A program made the translations under genes and the position numbers. A stretch of 35,677 nt of DNA from Hugenholtzia roseola DSM 9546 (GTDB taxonomy: Bacteria; Bacteroidota; Bacteroidia; Cytophagales; Bernardetiaceae), in the NCBI RefSeq assembly GCF_000422585.1, contig NZ_KE383878.1:359194-394870 (forward strand), given 5' to 3'. This document shows, piece after piece, positions 10,546 to 18,900 of this stretch. Within the stretch, counting starts at the first letter, position 1; every line of letters begins with the position of its first letter. The notes beneath the pieces were generated by a model. The model saw only the letters and a program-made list of their open reading frames with translations. It ran no database searches and had not been told where the DNA came from.

Positions 10546-11082
10546 TTACCAATTCCCTGCCGTTGCGTTGAATATATCAAAAATAATTCTATCTGAAATG
10601 ACCTGAATTAAATCATTTTCTACATCGGCAAGGTTTCTATCGGGCGGAAAATCCTCAAATTGTGAAAAAGATTTATTTTCAAAACTTGCCTGCTCATCAT
10701 AGGCATTGAAATAATTGACACTTAGCGTAATGGTCAGGCGTTGTAAGCCCGCAATCTGGTCGCCCGTAGGAGCAATCGGCGTAACCTCATAACCGCTAAT
10801 GACGGCATCGAGCTGCATATCGCCTTCGCCCTGCACCAAATTTAATTTGGTGTTGCGAATGTAATAATCTTTTAATTTTTCTGTAAAATTGATAGAAAGA
10901 CTTGGCGGACCATTACCCGCCTCATTTTCTACCGCCTGAATCGAAATAGTCTTGATTTCGGGATTGAGCGAAGTGCCACTAAAACTAAAAAGCGACACCT
11001 GGGCGCAAGCACCCAAAAGCCCCATTAGCAAAACTGCCACAAAGCCCAAAAAGGCGAAGGAAGTATATTTTCTGACCTGCAT
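10546..11082 (-). CDS. lptE: LptE family LPS-assembly lipoprotein
   Basis: A 178-residue lipoprotein with an N-terminal hydrophobic segment and a lipobox LLGAC that puts the acylated cysteine at residue 26. The body has the features of the Bacteroidota LptE family: SFSGTSLNPEIKTISIQ after the cysteine, GDMQLDAVISGYEVTPIAP, RLTITLSVNYFNA in the middle and a C-terminal IFNATAGNW. LptE is known to plug and assemble the outer-membrane LptD channel that inserts lipopolysaccharide. It begins 21 bp after the stop of the sigma-54 activator gene, so the two are probably co-transcribed; a hairpin terminator follows. The gene start is the only ATG compatible with the signal peptide. Confidence 0.87.
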   Translation of the reverse strand: MQVRKYTSFAFLGFVAVLLMGLLGACAQVSLFSFSGTSLNPEIKTISIQAVENEAGNGPPSLSINFTEKLKDYYIRNTKLNLVQGEGDMQLDAVISGYEVTPIAPTGDQIAGLQRLTITLSVNYFNAYDEQASFENKSFSQFEDFPPDRNLADVENDLIQVISDRIIFDIFNATAGNW

Positions 11083-11103
11083 ATCAAAATAAAGCGATAA
11101 AGT

Positions 11104-12477
11104 TTAATCTAATTCGTATTGTTTTATTTTCCGATAAAGGGTGCGCTCGGAAATGCCCAAATCTTGGGCAGCCTGCTTGCGTTTGCCCTTGTGTTTGTCC
11201 AAAGCCTTGATAATCAACTCTTTTTCTTTCTTCTCCAAAGAAAAAGAATCCGTTTCGATTGGCTCTTTTTCGCCCTCTGCCTGTGTTTCTGCATAGGCGA
11301 AAGCCTCCTCTTTTTCGCCCTGCTTGGTCGCCTCCACGATATTGACATTGCCCACATCTATCGTATCCTCCTCTTCATTTGCGTAGGCAGAAGAGTAGGA
11401 AGGCGTTATTTTTTCACCTAAAAAAATAGGCGATTGCGTCAGAGGCGCGTAATTGCCTTGAAAGGCAGCCGCATTGCCGCCCTTGCTTTCTACCTCCTGA
11501 AAAAGATGATGATACTGCTGAATCATTGCCGCCGAATTTTTCCCCTGTAAAAGATGCAAGACCAACTGTTTGAGTTCGGTTACATCACGCTTCATATCAA
11601 AAAGAATTTTATAGAGTAGTTCTCTTTCTGAAAAGCTATCTTTGCTGCTCTCCTGTGTGAGGGCAGGTAGGCGCGAAGGGGCATTTTTAGGCAAATACTT
11701 CGCTAAGGTATCGCCTGAAATGTAGCGATTTTCGCCTTCTAAAACGCACATCTGCTCTACAATGTGTTTGAGCTGACGCACATTACCGGGAAAGGGATAC
11801 TGCTGCAACGTTTCTTTGGCTTGTGGCTCTAAAACCAAAGGTTTGATGTGGTATTTTTCCGAAAAATCAGAGGCAAATTTTCTAAATAAAAGCTCGACAT
11901 CTTCGCCACGCTCACGCAAAGGCGGAACGTAAATTGGCACCGTATTCAAACGGTAGTATAAATCTTCGCGAAACTTACCCTTTTCTACCGCCTCTACCAA
12001 GCGCACGTTGGTAGCTGCCACTACGCGCACGTTGGTCTTCTCTGCCTTCGAAGAACCTACCTTGATAAATTCCCCATTTTCTAAGACGCGCAAAAGCATC
12101 GCCTGTGTTTCTAAGGGCAATTCGCCTACCTCATCTAAAAAGATAGTGCCGCCATTTGCCTCCTCAAAATAGCCCTTGCGCACGCCTGCCGCCCCTGTGA
12201 AAGAGCCTTTTTCGTGTCCAAAGAGTTCGGAACTGACCGTACCTTCGGGAATCGCGCCGCAGTTGATGGCGATAAAAGTGTTGTGCTTGCGCGGACTTAG
12301 ATGATGAATAATTTTAGAAAAAGATTCCTTACCGCTGCCGCTTTCGCCCGTTATCAAAACGGTCATTTCCGTAGGCGCGACCTGCGAAGCCACACGAATC
12401 GCCTGATTGAGCAGTGGGGAATTGCCAATGATGCCAAACTTTTGCTTGATAGCCAGTAGCTCTTGTACGTCCTGCAA
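11104..12477 (-). CDS. Sigma-54-dependent AAA+ transcriptional activator without receiver domain
   Basis: 457 residues. The protein opens almost directly with the sigma-54 interaction AAA+ domain: Walker A GESGSGKE (44-51), the sigma-54 contact loop GSFTGA (91-96, Ser for the usual Ala), Walker B IFLDE (112-116) and FREDLYYRLN (169-178). A low-complexity linker follows (about 300-410) and a Fis-type helix-turn-helix closes the protein (KQAAQDLGISERTLYRKIK). There is no receiver, GAF or PAS domain, so activity must be controlled by level or by a partner. The start is TTG (12477); an in-frame TAA just upstream rules out a longer form. Pairing with lptE suggests a role in envelope biogenesis, but the regulated promoters are not known. 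Confidence 0.88.
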   Translation of the reverse strand: MQDVQELLAIKQKFGIIGNSPLLNQAIRVASQVAPTEMTVLITGESGSGKESFSKIIHHLSPRKHNTFIAINCGAIPEGTVSSELFGHEKGSFTGAAGVRKGYFEEANGGTIFLDEVGELPLETQAMLLRVLENGEFIKVGSSKAEKTNVRVVAATNVRLVEAVEKGKFREDLYYRLNTVPIYVPPLRERGEDVELLFRKFASDFSEKYHIKPLVLEPQAKETLQQYPFPGNVRQLKHIVEQMCVLEGENRYISGDTLAKYLPKNAPSRLPALTQESSKDSFSERELLYKILFDMKRDVTELKQLVLHLLQGKNSAAMIQQYHHLFQEVESKGGNAAAFQGNYAPLTQSPIFLGEKITPSYSSAYANEEEDTIDVGNVNIVEATKQGEKEEAFAYAETQAEGEKEPIETDSFSLEKKEKELIIKALDKHKGKRKQAAQDLGISERTLYRKIKQYELD

Positions 12478-12528
12478 AGTGATGTTTTATTTTCGTCGGT
12501 GAAAATTGGGAAAGATACGCTATTCACA

Positions 12529-12562
12529 CAAAAATACGCTTTTTTTCGCTTAGAATGACAAA
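12529..12562 (-). promoter_or_regulatory. Putative promoter of the sigma-54 activator-lptE operon
   Basis: On the minus strand TTTG (12562-12559) is followed after 22 nt by TATTTTTG (12536-12529), a full match to the Bacteroidota TAnnTTTG box. It lies about 50 bp ahead of the TTG start. Spacing is slightly long. Confidence 0.4.
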
Positions 12563-12690
12563 ACGTCAGTTTTTTTTAAAATTTTAACCTACCCTTGCCT
12601 CTTGTTTGCGTTTATACAGAAAAAATGGCGCACTTAGCCTCGCGCTCACGTCCTATCGCCAATTATGCCCCATATTTGCACGTTTTTTTG

Positions 12691-12711
12691 TACCTTTGAT
12701 GTGTATCTTTG
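12691..12711 (+). promoter_or_regulatory. Two TAnnTTTG boxes ahead of the DUF697 gene
   Basis: TACCTTTG (12691-12698) and TATCTTTG (12704-12711) both fit the Bacteroidota -7 consensus and lie 60-80 bp ahead of the ATG at 12771. Neither has a convincing TTTG at the usual distance, so which one is used is open. The rest of the 293-bp divergent region (12478-12770) shows nothing else. Confidence 0.35.
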
Positions 12712-12770
12712 ATGGCGGATAGCTATTTTACCGCCGCCCCATTTTTCCCTACCTTACCTCCCTTCTTGAT

Positions 12771-13583
12771 ATGATAGACTACCTGCTTTTCAAACTTCGC
12801 GAAAAAATGAAGATGGAAGACGACCGCCAAAAGGCGGATAAAATCATTGAAAATGCCGTTGTCTTGGCGATGGCTTCGGCTTTTATACCTGTGCCTTGGC
12901 TCGATATGGCAGCCGTTACGTTGGTGCAGGTAGATATGGTGCGCCGCTTGGCAGAATCAAAAGGCATTGATGCCACTGATGCAACGATAGAGAGCTTGGT
13001 CAGTACGCTTTCAGGAGGCTTACTCGCCAAATTAGGCTCACAAGCCCTCAAACTTATTCCGGGCTGGGGTACGATAGCAGGCGGTATCGGCATGGCAGTC
13101 TTTTCGGGAGCTTCTACCTACGCGGCAGGCAAGACCTTTGCCTACCACTTTGAAACAGGTGGCGATTTGAGCAACTTCGACACCGAAGCCGTTAAGAAGT
13201 TCTACGCCGAACAATTTGAAAAGGGAAAAGACTTTGCCCGCCAAATGAAAGATGATGTAGAAAAAAGAGCCAAAGAAGCCTATCGCGATTTCGAAAAAGA
13301 GGGTTTTGATGCCTTCGGAAAAGAAAAAAAGCCCAAAAAAGATTTTGAATTTGAAGAAGCCGACTTTGAAGAAGTAGCTTCCAATCAGAAAGCACAAAAC
13401 AACCAAAACACAAAGCAGGCACAAAGCCAACAAGCACCTCAAAACGAAGCCCAAACCCCGCCCACAAGCGGACAGAGTGATTTGGTAGCCGAACTCGAAA
13501 AATTAGCCGACCTCAAACAGAGAGGCATTTTGAGCGAAGAAGAGTTCCAAAAACTCAAAGCGAAAGTTTTAGAAAAGTTTTAG
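12771..13583 (+). CDS. DUF697 membrane-associated protein with C-terminal SHOCT domain
   Basis: 270 residues. Residues about 20-125 fit DUF697: an amphipathic start (ADKIIENAVVLAMASAFIPV), a hydrophobic pair of helices and the Gly-rich LIPGWGTIAGGIGMAVFSGA segment; this family is usually described as membrane-associated, often next to GTPase-like domains. Residues 140-195 are highly charged and probably helical. A Gln/Asn-rich linker (about 200-235) leads to a SHOCT domain at the end (LADLKQRGILSEEEFQKLKAK), a short helical module found at the termini of many membrane-linked proteins. Function is not known. It is a single-gene unit, divergent from the activator gene, with no companion GTPase. 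Confidence 0.75.
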   Translation: MIDYLLFKLREKMKMEDDRQKADKIIENAVVLAMASAFIPVPWLDMAAVTLVQVDMVRRLAESKGIDATDATIESLVSTLSGGLLAKLGSQALKLIPGWGTIAGGIGMAVFSGASTYAAGKTFAYHFETGGDLSNFDTEAVKKFYAEQFEKGKDFARQMKDDVEKRAKEAYRDFEKEGFDAFGKEKKPKKDFEFEEADFEEVASNQKAQNNQNTKQAQSQQAPQNEAQTPPTSGQSDLVAELEKLADLKQRGILSEEEFQKLKAKVLEKF

Positions 13584-13603
13584 AAATCACAAAAAAATTT
13601 GTA

Positions 13604-13626
13604 GGGACAGCGCAGTGCGTTGTCCC
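13604..13626. repeat. REP-like palindrome, copy A
   Basis: GGGACA and TGTCCC, with CGCA and TGCG inside, form a hairpin with a one-base loop and one g-t pair; it is preceded by GTA. Copy B at 13805 has the same plan in reverse orientation. The GTAGGGACA...TGTCCC type resembles known REP-like extragenic palindromes. Confidence 0.6.
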
Positions 13627-13690
13627 AAATTAGATTGAACTCAAACGTTTTTTTCAGACCCAGAATAGGCAAAAACCCCCCACCCTGCCC

Positions 13691-13863
13691 CAGTGATGTT
13701 AAGTTCTGTAAAAAATCTTGTTTTGTCAAATTTGACACGAAATAAAATTTGGGTGAAAGACTTTTTTTAGGTCTGAAAGCCCTTTTTTATTTCAATCTTG
13801 CTGCGGACAAGGCAGTGCCTTGTCCCTACATTTGCATTTGATTTTTAGAATTTAACATCACTG
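13691..13863. mobile_element. Possible MITE-like element with terminal inverted repeats
   Basis: The ends CAGTGATGTTAAGTTCT (13691-13707) and its reverse complement at 13847-13863 match at 16 of 17 positions. The 173-bp interior is non-coding and contains the palindrome TGTCAAATTTGACA and REP-like copy B. No target-site duplication is visible, so a folded RNA or another repeat type remains possible. Confidence 0.4.
13805..13825. repeat. REP-like palindrome, copy B
   Basis: GGACAAGGCA and TGCCTTGTCC are perfect 10-base arms around a single G, followed by CTAC. Orientation is opposite to copy A at 13604, which is preceded by GTA. Confidence 0.65.
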
Positions 13864-13914
13864 CGGTTTAGTGTGGGGCGCATTTAAGGCTTTTATCTTT
13901 GCAACCAACGCCTA

Positions 13915-15159
13915 TTATATTTCAAAACCCATCAACAAGACATCATCGGTCTGTTTCAAGTCGCCTTTCCATTTGAAAAAGGTATCTGCCACAATTTGAC
14001 TCTGTGCCGTTAGCGGCTGCGTTTGCAGCTCGGCGATAAAATTTCGTAGGCGTTTGCTCGTGAATTTGAAGTTGTCTTCTCCCCCAAATTGGTCTTGAAA
14101 ACCGTCAGAATAGAGGTAGAAGCGCGTTTTACCTTCAAGGGGCAAACTCTGTCTTGTAAAGACCGATACTTTCCTACCATCGATGCTGGTTTTGTCGCCT
14201 TTGAGATAGTGCATTTGCCCTTTGGCATCAAATACCAAGACTACCCCACGCGCTCCTGCAAAAGAAAGCGTCTGTTCCTGCCTATCTATCACGACCACAG
14301 ACACGTCCATGCCGTCGCGAAGCGTTGTATTTTCATTGCGCCAAACGCGATTTAGGCTCTTATCTACCTGCTCTAAAATCTTTTCAGGGGCATGCACTTC
14401 CCTATCATGGACGGCGCGATTGAGCAAATCATTCCCGATAAGGGACATAAAAGCACCCGGCACGCCATGCCCTGTGCAGTCTGCCGCCACTATGATGGTC
14501 TTATGCTCTTTTTCAGCAAACCAATAAAAATCGCCACTGACCACATCACGCGGCTGATAAAAAATGAAATAGTCTGAAAACGATTTGGCAATGGTTTCCA
14601 AACTTGGCAATACTGCCGACTGAATCCGCTGCGCATAGCGAATAGAGGCTTGAATTTGATTGTTCGTTTCCTGCAAAGCGGCGGTGCGCTCGGCTACTTT
14701 CTGCTCCAAATTGGCATTTAACAATCGCAATTCCTCGTTTTGTGCCTGCAAAAGGGTATCCTGTTCATAGCTTTGCACAGCGGCTTCTAAGGTCATCATC
14801 AGGTCGTTGGTTTCCCACGGCTTGGCGATATAGCGGTATAGGCTGGCTTGGTTGATGGCGTTGGTAACGCCTTCTAAATTGGCTTGTCCTGTGAGTAGGA
14901 TTTTTTTAGTGGCAGGGAGCATTTCATGTACCCTTGAAAGGAGTTCGTCGCCTTTCATATTGGGCATGACATAGTCGGATACCACTACCACAATTTCGTG
15001 ATTCCTACGCAAGAGAAAATCGAGGACTTCTAAGGCTTCTTCGGCACTTTCGGCAATTTCGACAGCGATACGCCCCCCAAAGTGTCGCGAAATTTCGCTT
15101 TTGAGGCTATTGAGAACAATCTGTTCGTCATCAACACAAAGGATTGTTTTTTTCTTCAC
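13915..15159 (-). CDS. Response regulator with PP2C/SpoIIE-type serine phosphatase output
   Basis: 414 residues. The receiver domain (about 1-130) has the acidic pair D10/D11, phospho-acceptor D62, T90 and K113, all as expected for an active receiver. A coiled coil (about 133-175) links to a SpoIIE/PP2C phosphatase domain (about 195-414) with the metal-site motifs SGDFYW, DCTGHGVPGA, DGMDVSVVV, YSDGFQDQFGG and DDVLLMGF. Phosphorylation of the receiver is expected to switch dephosphorylation of a phosphoserine/threonine partner, such as an anti-sigma antagonist; no such partner is in the window. The start is GTG at 15159. It lies 80 bp behind the stand-alone receiver and downstream of the hybrid-sensor kinase, all on the minus strand, so it is the likely output of that kinase. 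Confidence 0.9.
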   Translation of the reverse strand: MKKKTILCVDDEQIVLNSLKSEISRHFGGRIAVEIAESAEEALEVLDFLLRRNHEIVVVVSDYVMPNMKGDELLSRVHEMLPATKKILLTGQANLEGVTNAINQASLYRYIAKPWETNDLMMTLEAAVQSYEQDTLLQAQNEELRLLNANLEQKVAERTAALQETNNQIQASIRYAQRIQSAVLPSLETIAKSFSDYFIFYQPRDVVSGDFYWFAEKEHKTIIVAADCTGHGVPGAFMSLIGNDLLNRAVHDREVHAPEKILEQVDKSLNRVWRNENTTLRDGMDVSVVVIDRQEQTLSFAGARGVVLVFDAKGQMHYLKGDKTSIDGRKVSVFTRQSLPLEGKTRFYLYSDGFQDQFGGEDNFKFTSKRLRNFIAELQTQPLTAQSQIVADTFFKWKGDLKQTDDVLLMGFEI

Positions 15160-15239
15160 GAGTCAAATTTGCTTTTTGGGTGTTGGGAGGGTAGAAATAA
15201 GAAGCACAAGCCTTCAAAATTCAAACCAAAGTGTATTTT

Positions 15240-15638
15240 TTACTTGTCGGAAAGTAGGGGCTTGATGGCAGCGACCAAATCTTCCGTCTGCCAAGGCTTC
15301 GAGATAAAGGCGGCTAAGTTGGCATTTTTAAAGGCGTTCTGAATGGCTCGCTCGTCGGCTTGTCCAGAGAGCATAATTTTAGAGATGCGCGGAAACTTGT
15401 TATGCACTTTTACTAAAAGTTCGTCGCCCTTCATTTTGGGCATGAGCCAGTCGGTGATGATAAGCAACGTGTCTATTTTGCGCCTACCCAGAAATTCGAT
15501 AATCTCTAAGGCTTCTTCACCACTTTCTGCGGTTTCGATGATAAACTCGTCTGAAAAGATGTTGATAAGTTGTGTTTTGAGGCTATCCAAAACAGTAGAA
15601 TCGTCATCTACACAAAGTATGGCTTTATTTTTTTTCAT
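15240..15638 (-). CDS. Stand-alone CheY-like response regulator
   Basis: 132 residues made only of a receiver domain: acidic residues D11-D13, phospho-acceptor D63 (IITDWLMPKMKGDELL), S91 and K114. It is clearly similar to the receiver of the phosphatase gene that follows 80 bp downstream (both share the VxDxxMPxMKGDELLxxVH and KPW segments), so the two look like a duplication. With no output domain it could be a phosphate sink, a relay to the second receiver or a protein-interaction output. A good promoter sits about 130 bp upstream, so it need not be co-transcribed with the kinase. Confidence 0.88.
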   Translation of the reverse strand: MKKNKAILCVDDDSTVLDSLKTQLINIFSDEFIIETAESGEEALEIIEFLGRRKIDTLLIITDWLMPKMKGDELLVKVHNKFPRISKIMLSGQADERAIQNAFKNANLAAFISKPWQTEDLVAAIKPLLSDK

Positions 15639-15950
15639 GGCAATATCGTAGGCAAGGGGAAATAATAGAATGAGTATTGGCGTGAGAGGTATTTTTTGGG
15701 GTTTGTCCTTTTTTATATGGGCAAGTCAAGGGAAGAGAAAAGTAGCTACCCGACTTTTGAAGAGAAGCAAAGATAAACAAAGATAGACAAAGCCGCTCTT
15801 TTAGCCAATAAGGGTTTTGAAATCTTTGTGGCAAAGTGCCTATTTTGTCCGTATTTTGTCGCTTTCTAAGCACATTTTTTATTTTTTTTAGACTCTCGCC
15901 CTAACTTTTGCGCCAAATTGAGATAAGATTTGGGTCTGATTTTGAGAAAC
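15639..15950. other. 312-bp intergenic region between kinase and receiver genes
   Basis: No gene is supported here. It holds the receiver promoter at 15768-15808. The stretch just behind the kinase stop (15860-15950) is T- and A-rich with no clear hairpin terminator. Confidence 0.7.
15768..15808 (-). promoter_or_regulatory. Promoter of the receiver-phosphatase genes, with doubled -7 box
   Basis: On the minus strand TTG (15808-15806) is followed after 20 nt by TATCTTTG (15785-15778), a full TAnnTTTG match. A second identical TATCTTTG follows two bases later (15775-15768). The ATG is at 15638, giving a leader of roughly 120 nt. Confidence 0.6.
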
Positions 15951-18900
15951 TTAAACGCCTTGAATCGGTAATTCTACAAAAAAAGTAGTGCCTACGTTTT
16001 CTTGGGTATCAAACCAAATCCTGCCTTGATGTTTTTCTACAATTTTGCGAACAATATCCAATCCCAAACCGCTGCCCTCACCTGCCGCTTTGGTTGTGAA
16101 GAAGGGTTCAAAAATCTTTGCCTGCACCGAAAGCGGAATCCCACCGCCTGTATCGGCAATACTGACCAAGATTTTATTTTCAGCCTCTAATTGCGTTTGA
16201 ATTTTCAACTTTCCTTCGCCTTTCATGGCTTGAATGGCATTGTGGATAAGGTTTGTCCAGACCTGTGGAATTTCGTCTATAAAACAAGAGAGCGCGGGCA
16301 AAGTAGCAAAATCACACTCTACCTCGATGCCCTGTCGGAGCAGATTTTGGTAGAGCGTCAGCGTCATTTGGATACTTTCGTTGATGTCGAGTGGCTGTTT
16401 TTCGCCACTTTGGTCTTGTCGAGCAAAATTTTTCAGGGCAAAAATGATTTTAGAAGCGCGTTCGGTTGCGGTGATGATGGTCTGATTAGAGCGCAAAATC
16501 CCCGAAAGGGCAAAGACATGGCGCAAGATAGCAACCCCCTGCGGCTGCCTCAAAACCTGCAAATACAGTTCTTTTTGTGCGCCCAGCCCCATTTCTACAA
16601 TCATATCCGCAATTTCATCTGCCTTTTCCTCAAAATCTGACCAAGGCGGACTACTAAGCAAGTCGATGAGTTGGTATTTAAACCCACGTTTTTCACGTGT
16701 GGAAAGCAGGCTTTCGCCGCTCAAAACGGTTTCTAAAAGGGTCTTGAAAAGGTCTTTTTCCTGCGCACTAATTTTATCGAAAAAGAGCGAAATGGTAGGC
16801 AATAAGCTCTCTAAGGTGAGTGCCATATTTCCTGCCGAAGAACGAATGGCAGCCAAAGGCGTATTGACTTCGTGCGCGATATTGGCGACAAGTTGCCCCA
16901 AAGTAGCCATCTTTTCGGCATGAACCAACTGCGATTGCGAACTTTTTAACTCTATTAAAGTCTGCTCCAAAACGGCTTTTTGCGCATGCAGATGCTCCTG
17001 CACACTAAACAGTTCCTCTAAGTTATTGTTCAATTCCTGTTCGGTTTGTTTGATGTGCGTGATATTGCGCGAAACACAAATGAAGTCTTGCAACTTATTT
17101 TGCTCGTCAAAAAGTGGCGAAACAATAAGGCTATACCACTGTTTGCCCTCTTTCTGCACCACGACATACTCTGTCAGGGCTTTTCGCTTTTGCTGCGCCA
17201 CCTCTTTTAGGGTTTTCATTATCGGCACAAGGATACTATCCTCAAAACCTACTTCTTCTACTTTCCTACCCAAAAATACGGCAGGTTCGAGGATAAGTTC
17301 AGATTCATCTTGTACGTAATATTCTTTAAAGGTGAAATTGTGTGCATCAATCACAAAGACCATATCGCCCACATTTTCTATCAGCGTATTGAGGCGGTTG
17401 TTGGTTTCTATCTGCACCCTTTCTAAGGCTTTTCGTTTGCGCTCCGATTTGATGTTTTGGATAATAGTGGCAAAGAGTGTAGAAAAGGGTTCTAAAAAAC
17501 TAATATCCTGCTGCTGATAGCCGCCTTTTTTGTTTGCCAATCCTATCATACCCAAAAGGTCGCCTTCTTTGTGTCGGATAGGAAGCCCTAAAAAAGCATC
17601 AAGCGCGGGGTGTCCCTTGGGCAAACCGCCACTTCGCGAATCATTTTTGGGGTCATTGCTCAAAACAGCTTCTTTGTGGCGCAAGGCATAACCAAAGAGC
17701 GTATCGAGGTTGCGAAACTCCAAACCTTGTTCGGCATGTTTTTGGTAGAATTGTCGCGTTTCCTCGCTCCAAGAGATGTCTGTAATGGCGTAGGTTTTGA
17801 GATAGGGCAGCCCATTTTCATAAAACACCTCCCCGACAAAGCCATATTCGCTTTCAGTCAGGGCTAAAAGTTGTTTGAGGATATAATTAAAATAGACCTG
17901 CGGGCGGTCGTCTTTTAGATAGCCCTCACTGATTTCTTGGTTTATTTTTCGCAACAGTGTGCGCTTTCTTTCAATCGTGATGTCGTGCGAAGTGGCAAAG
18001 ACAAACCCTGTGGTAGGCTCAAGGGCTGCCCTCCACCGAAGCCAAATATAATGCCCTTCTTTGCAGCGAAAGCGATTCTCAAAATCTATGGTATTTTTGC
18101 CTGCCGCCAATCGTTGCATTTCATTTTCTACGGCGGACAAATCTTCGGGGTGAATGAAAGCAGAAAAAGGACGCTCCAATAGCTCTGCACGGCTATATCC
18201 TGTACGCTCGGCAAAAGCCTGATTGACGCTGCGAAACCAGCCCTGCATGTCGGCAATGCACATAAAGTCGGTAGCCAAGTCGAAGAAGTGCCTCAACTCT
18301 TCCTGCGATTTGAGCAATTCGGCTTCAAACTTCTTTTCTTTGGTAATATCTTGAAAAGTGCCAAAAATGGAACGGCAGATGCCCTGCTGTATTTTTGCCT
18401 CCCCCATCGCATGCACCCATTTGAGATTGCCTTTTGCCGTAATGATTTCGAGCTGCACATCAAAAGACGCGCCCTGCTGAATTGCCTTTTCTACGGCTTG
18501 GGCAATGCGCGTGCGGCTCTCGCCTTCCTTGTAAAAATCGATGCCCTTTTCTAATTGTGGCACAAATTCTTCATCTACTTCATGGATTTGGCGTGTCATC
18601 TCCGACCAATAGACCGTTTGCGCCTCCAAATTGACCTCCCAATAGCCCACTAACGCCATTTGGTTAGTACGAAAAAGAGCCTCATTGATTTTCTGTGCGC
18701 GTTCATTGGCAAGTTCGAGCTGATTTTGCACCATCAAAAGTTCTTCCAAATTTTGTCGCAATTCTTCGTCTGCACTACCCATTTGCTCGTTGCTATACTG
18801 CAAGGCTTTGTTTTTTGCCTCTAAATCTTGTTGCTGTTTGTCTATTTTTTCTACTAACGGTCTGAAAATCAAGCCCCCTACGGCTATTAAAGCTACCAAC

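Larger units (their letters stand above)
13584..13914. other. 331-bp non-coding region packed with palindromes
   Basis: Holds no credible gene. It contains two REP-like hairpins in opposite orientation (13604-13626 and 13805-13825), a perfect 14-bp palindrome (13724-13737) and a 17-bp inverted repeat pair (13691-13707 and 13847-13863). It separates two convergently transcribed genes. Confidence 0.8.

Noticed and set aside
10373-10606. Plus-strand 77-codon frame behind lptE
   Set aside because: It overlaps the end of lptE and the terminator and has no protein-like features.
13038-13454. Minus-strand frames of 91-138 codons inside the DUF697 gene
   Set aside because: They are shadows with Phe/Leu-rich composition produced by the Lys/Glu-rich coding strand.
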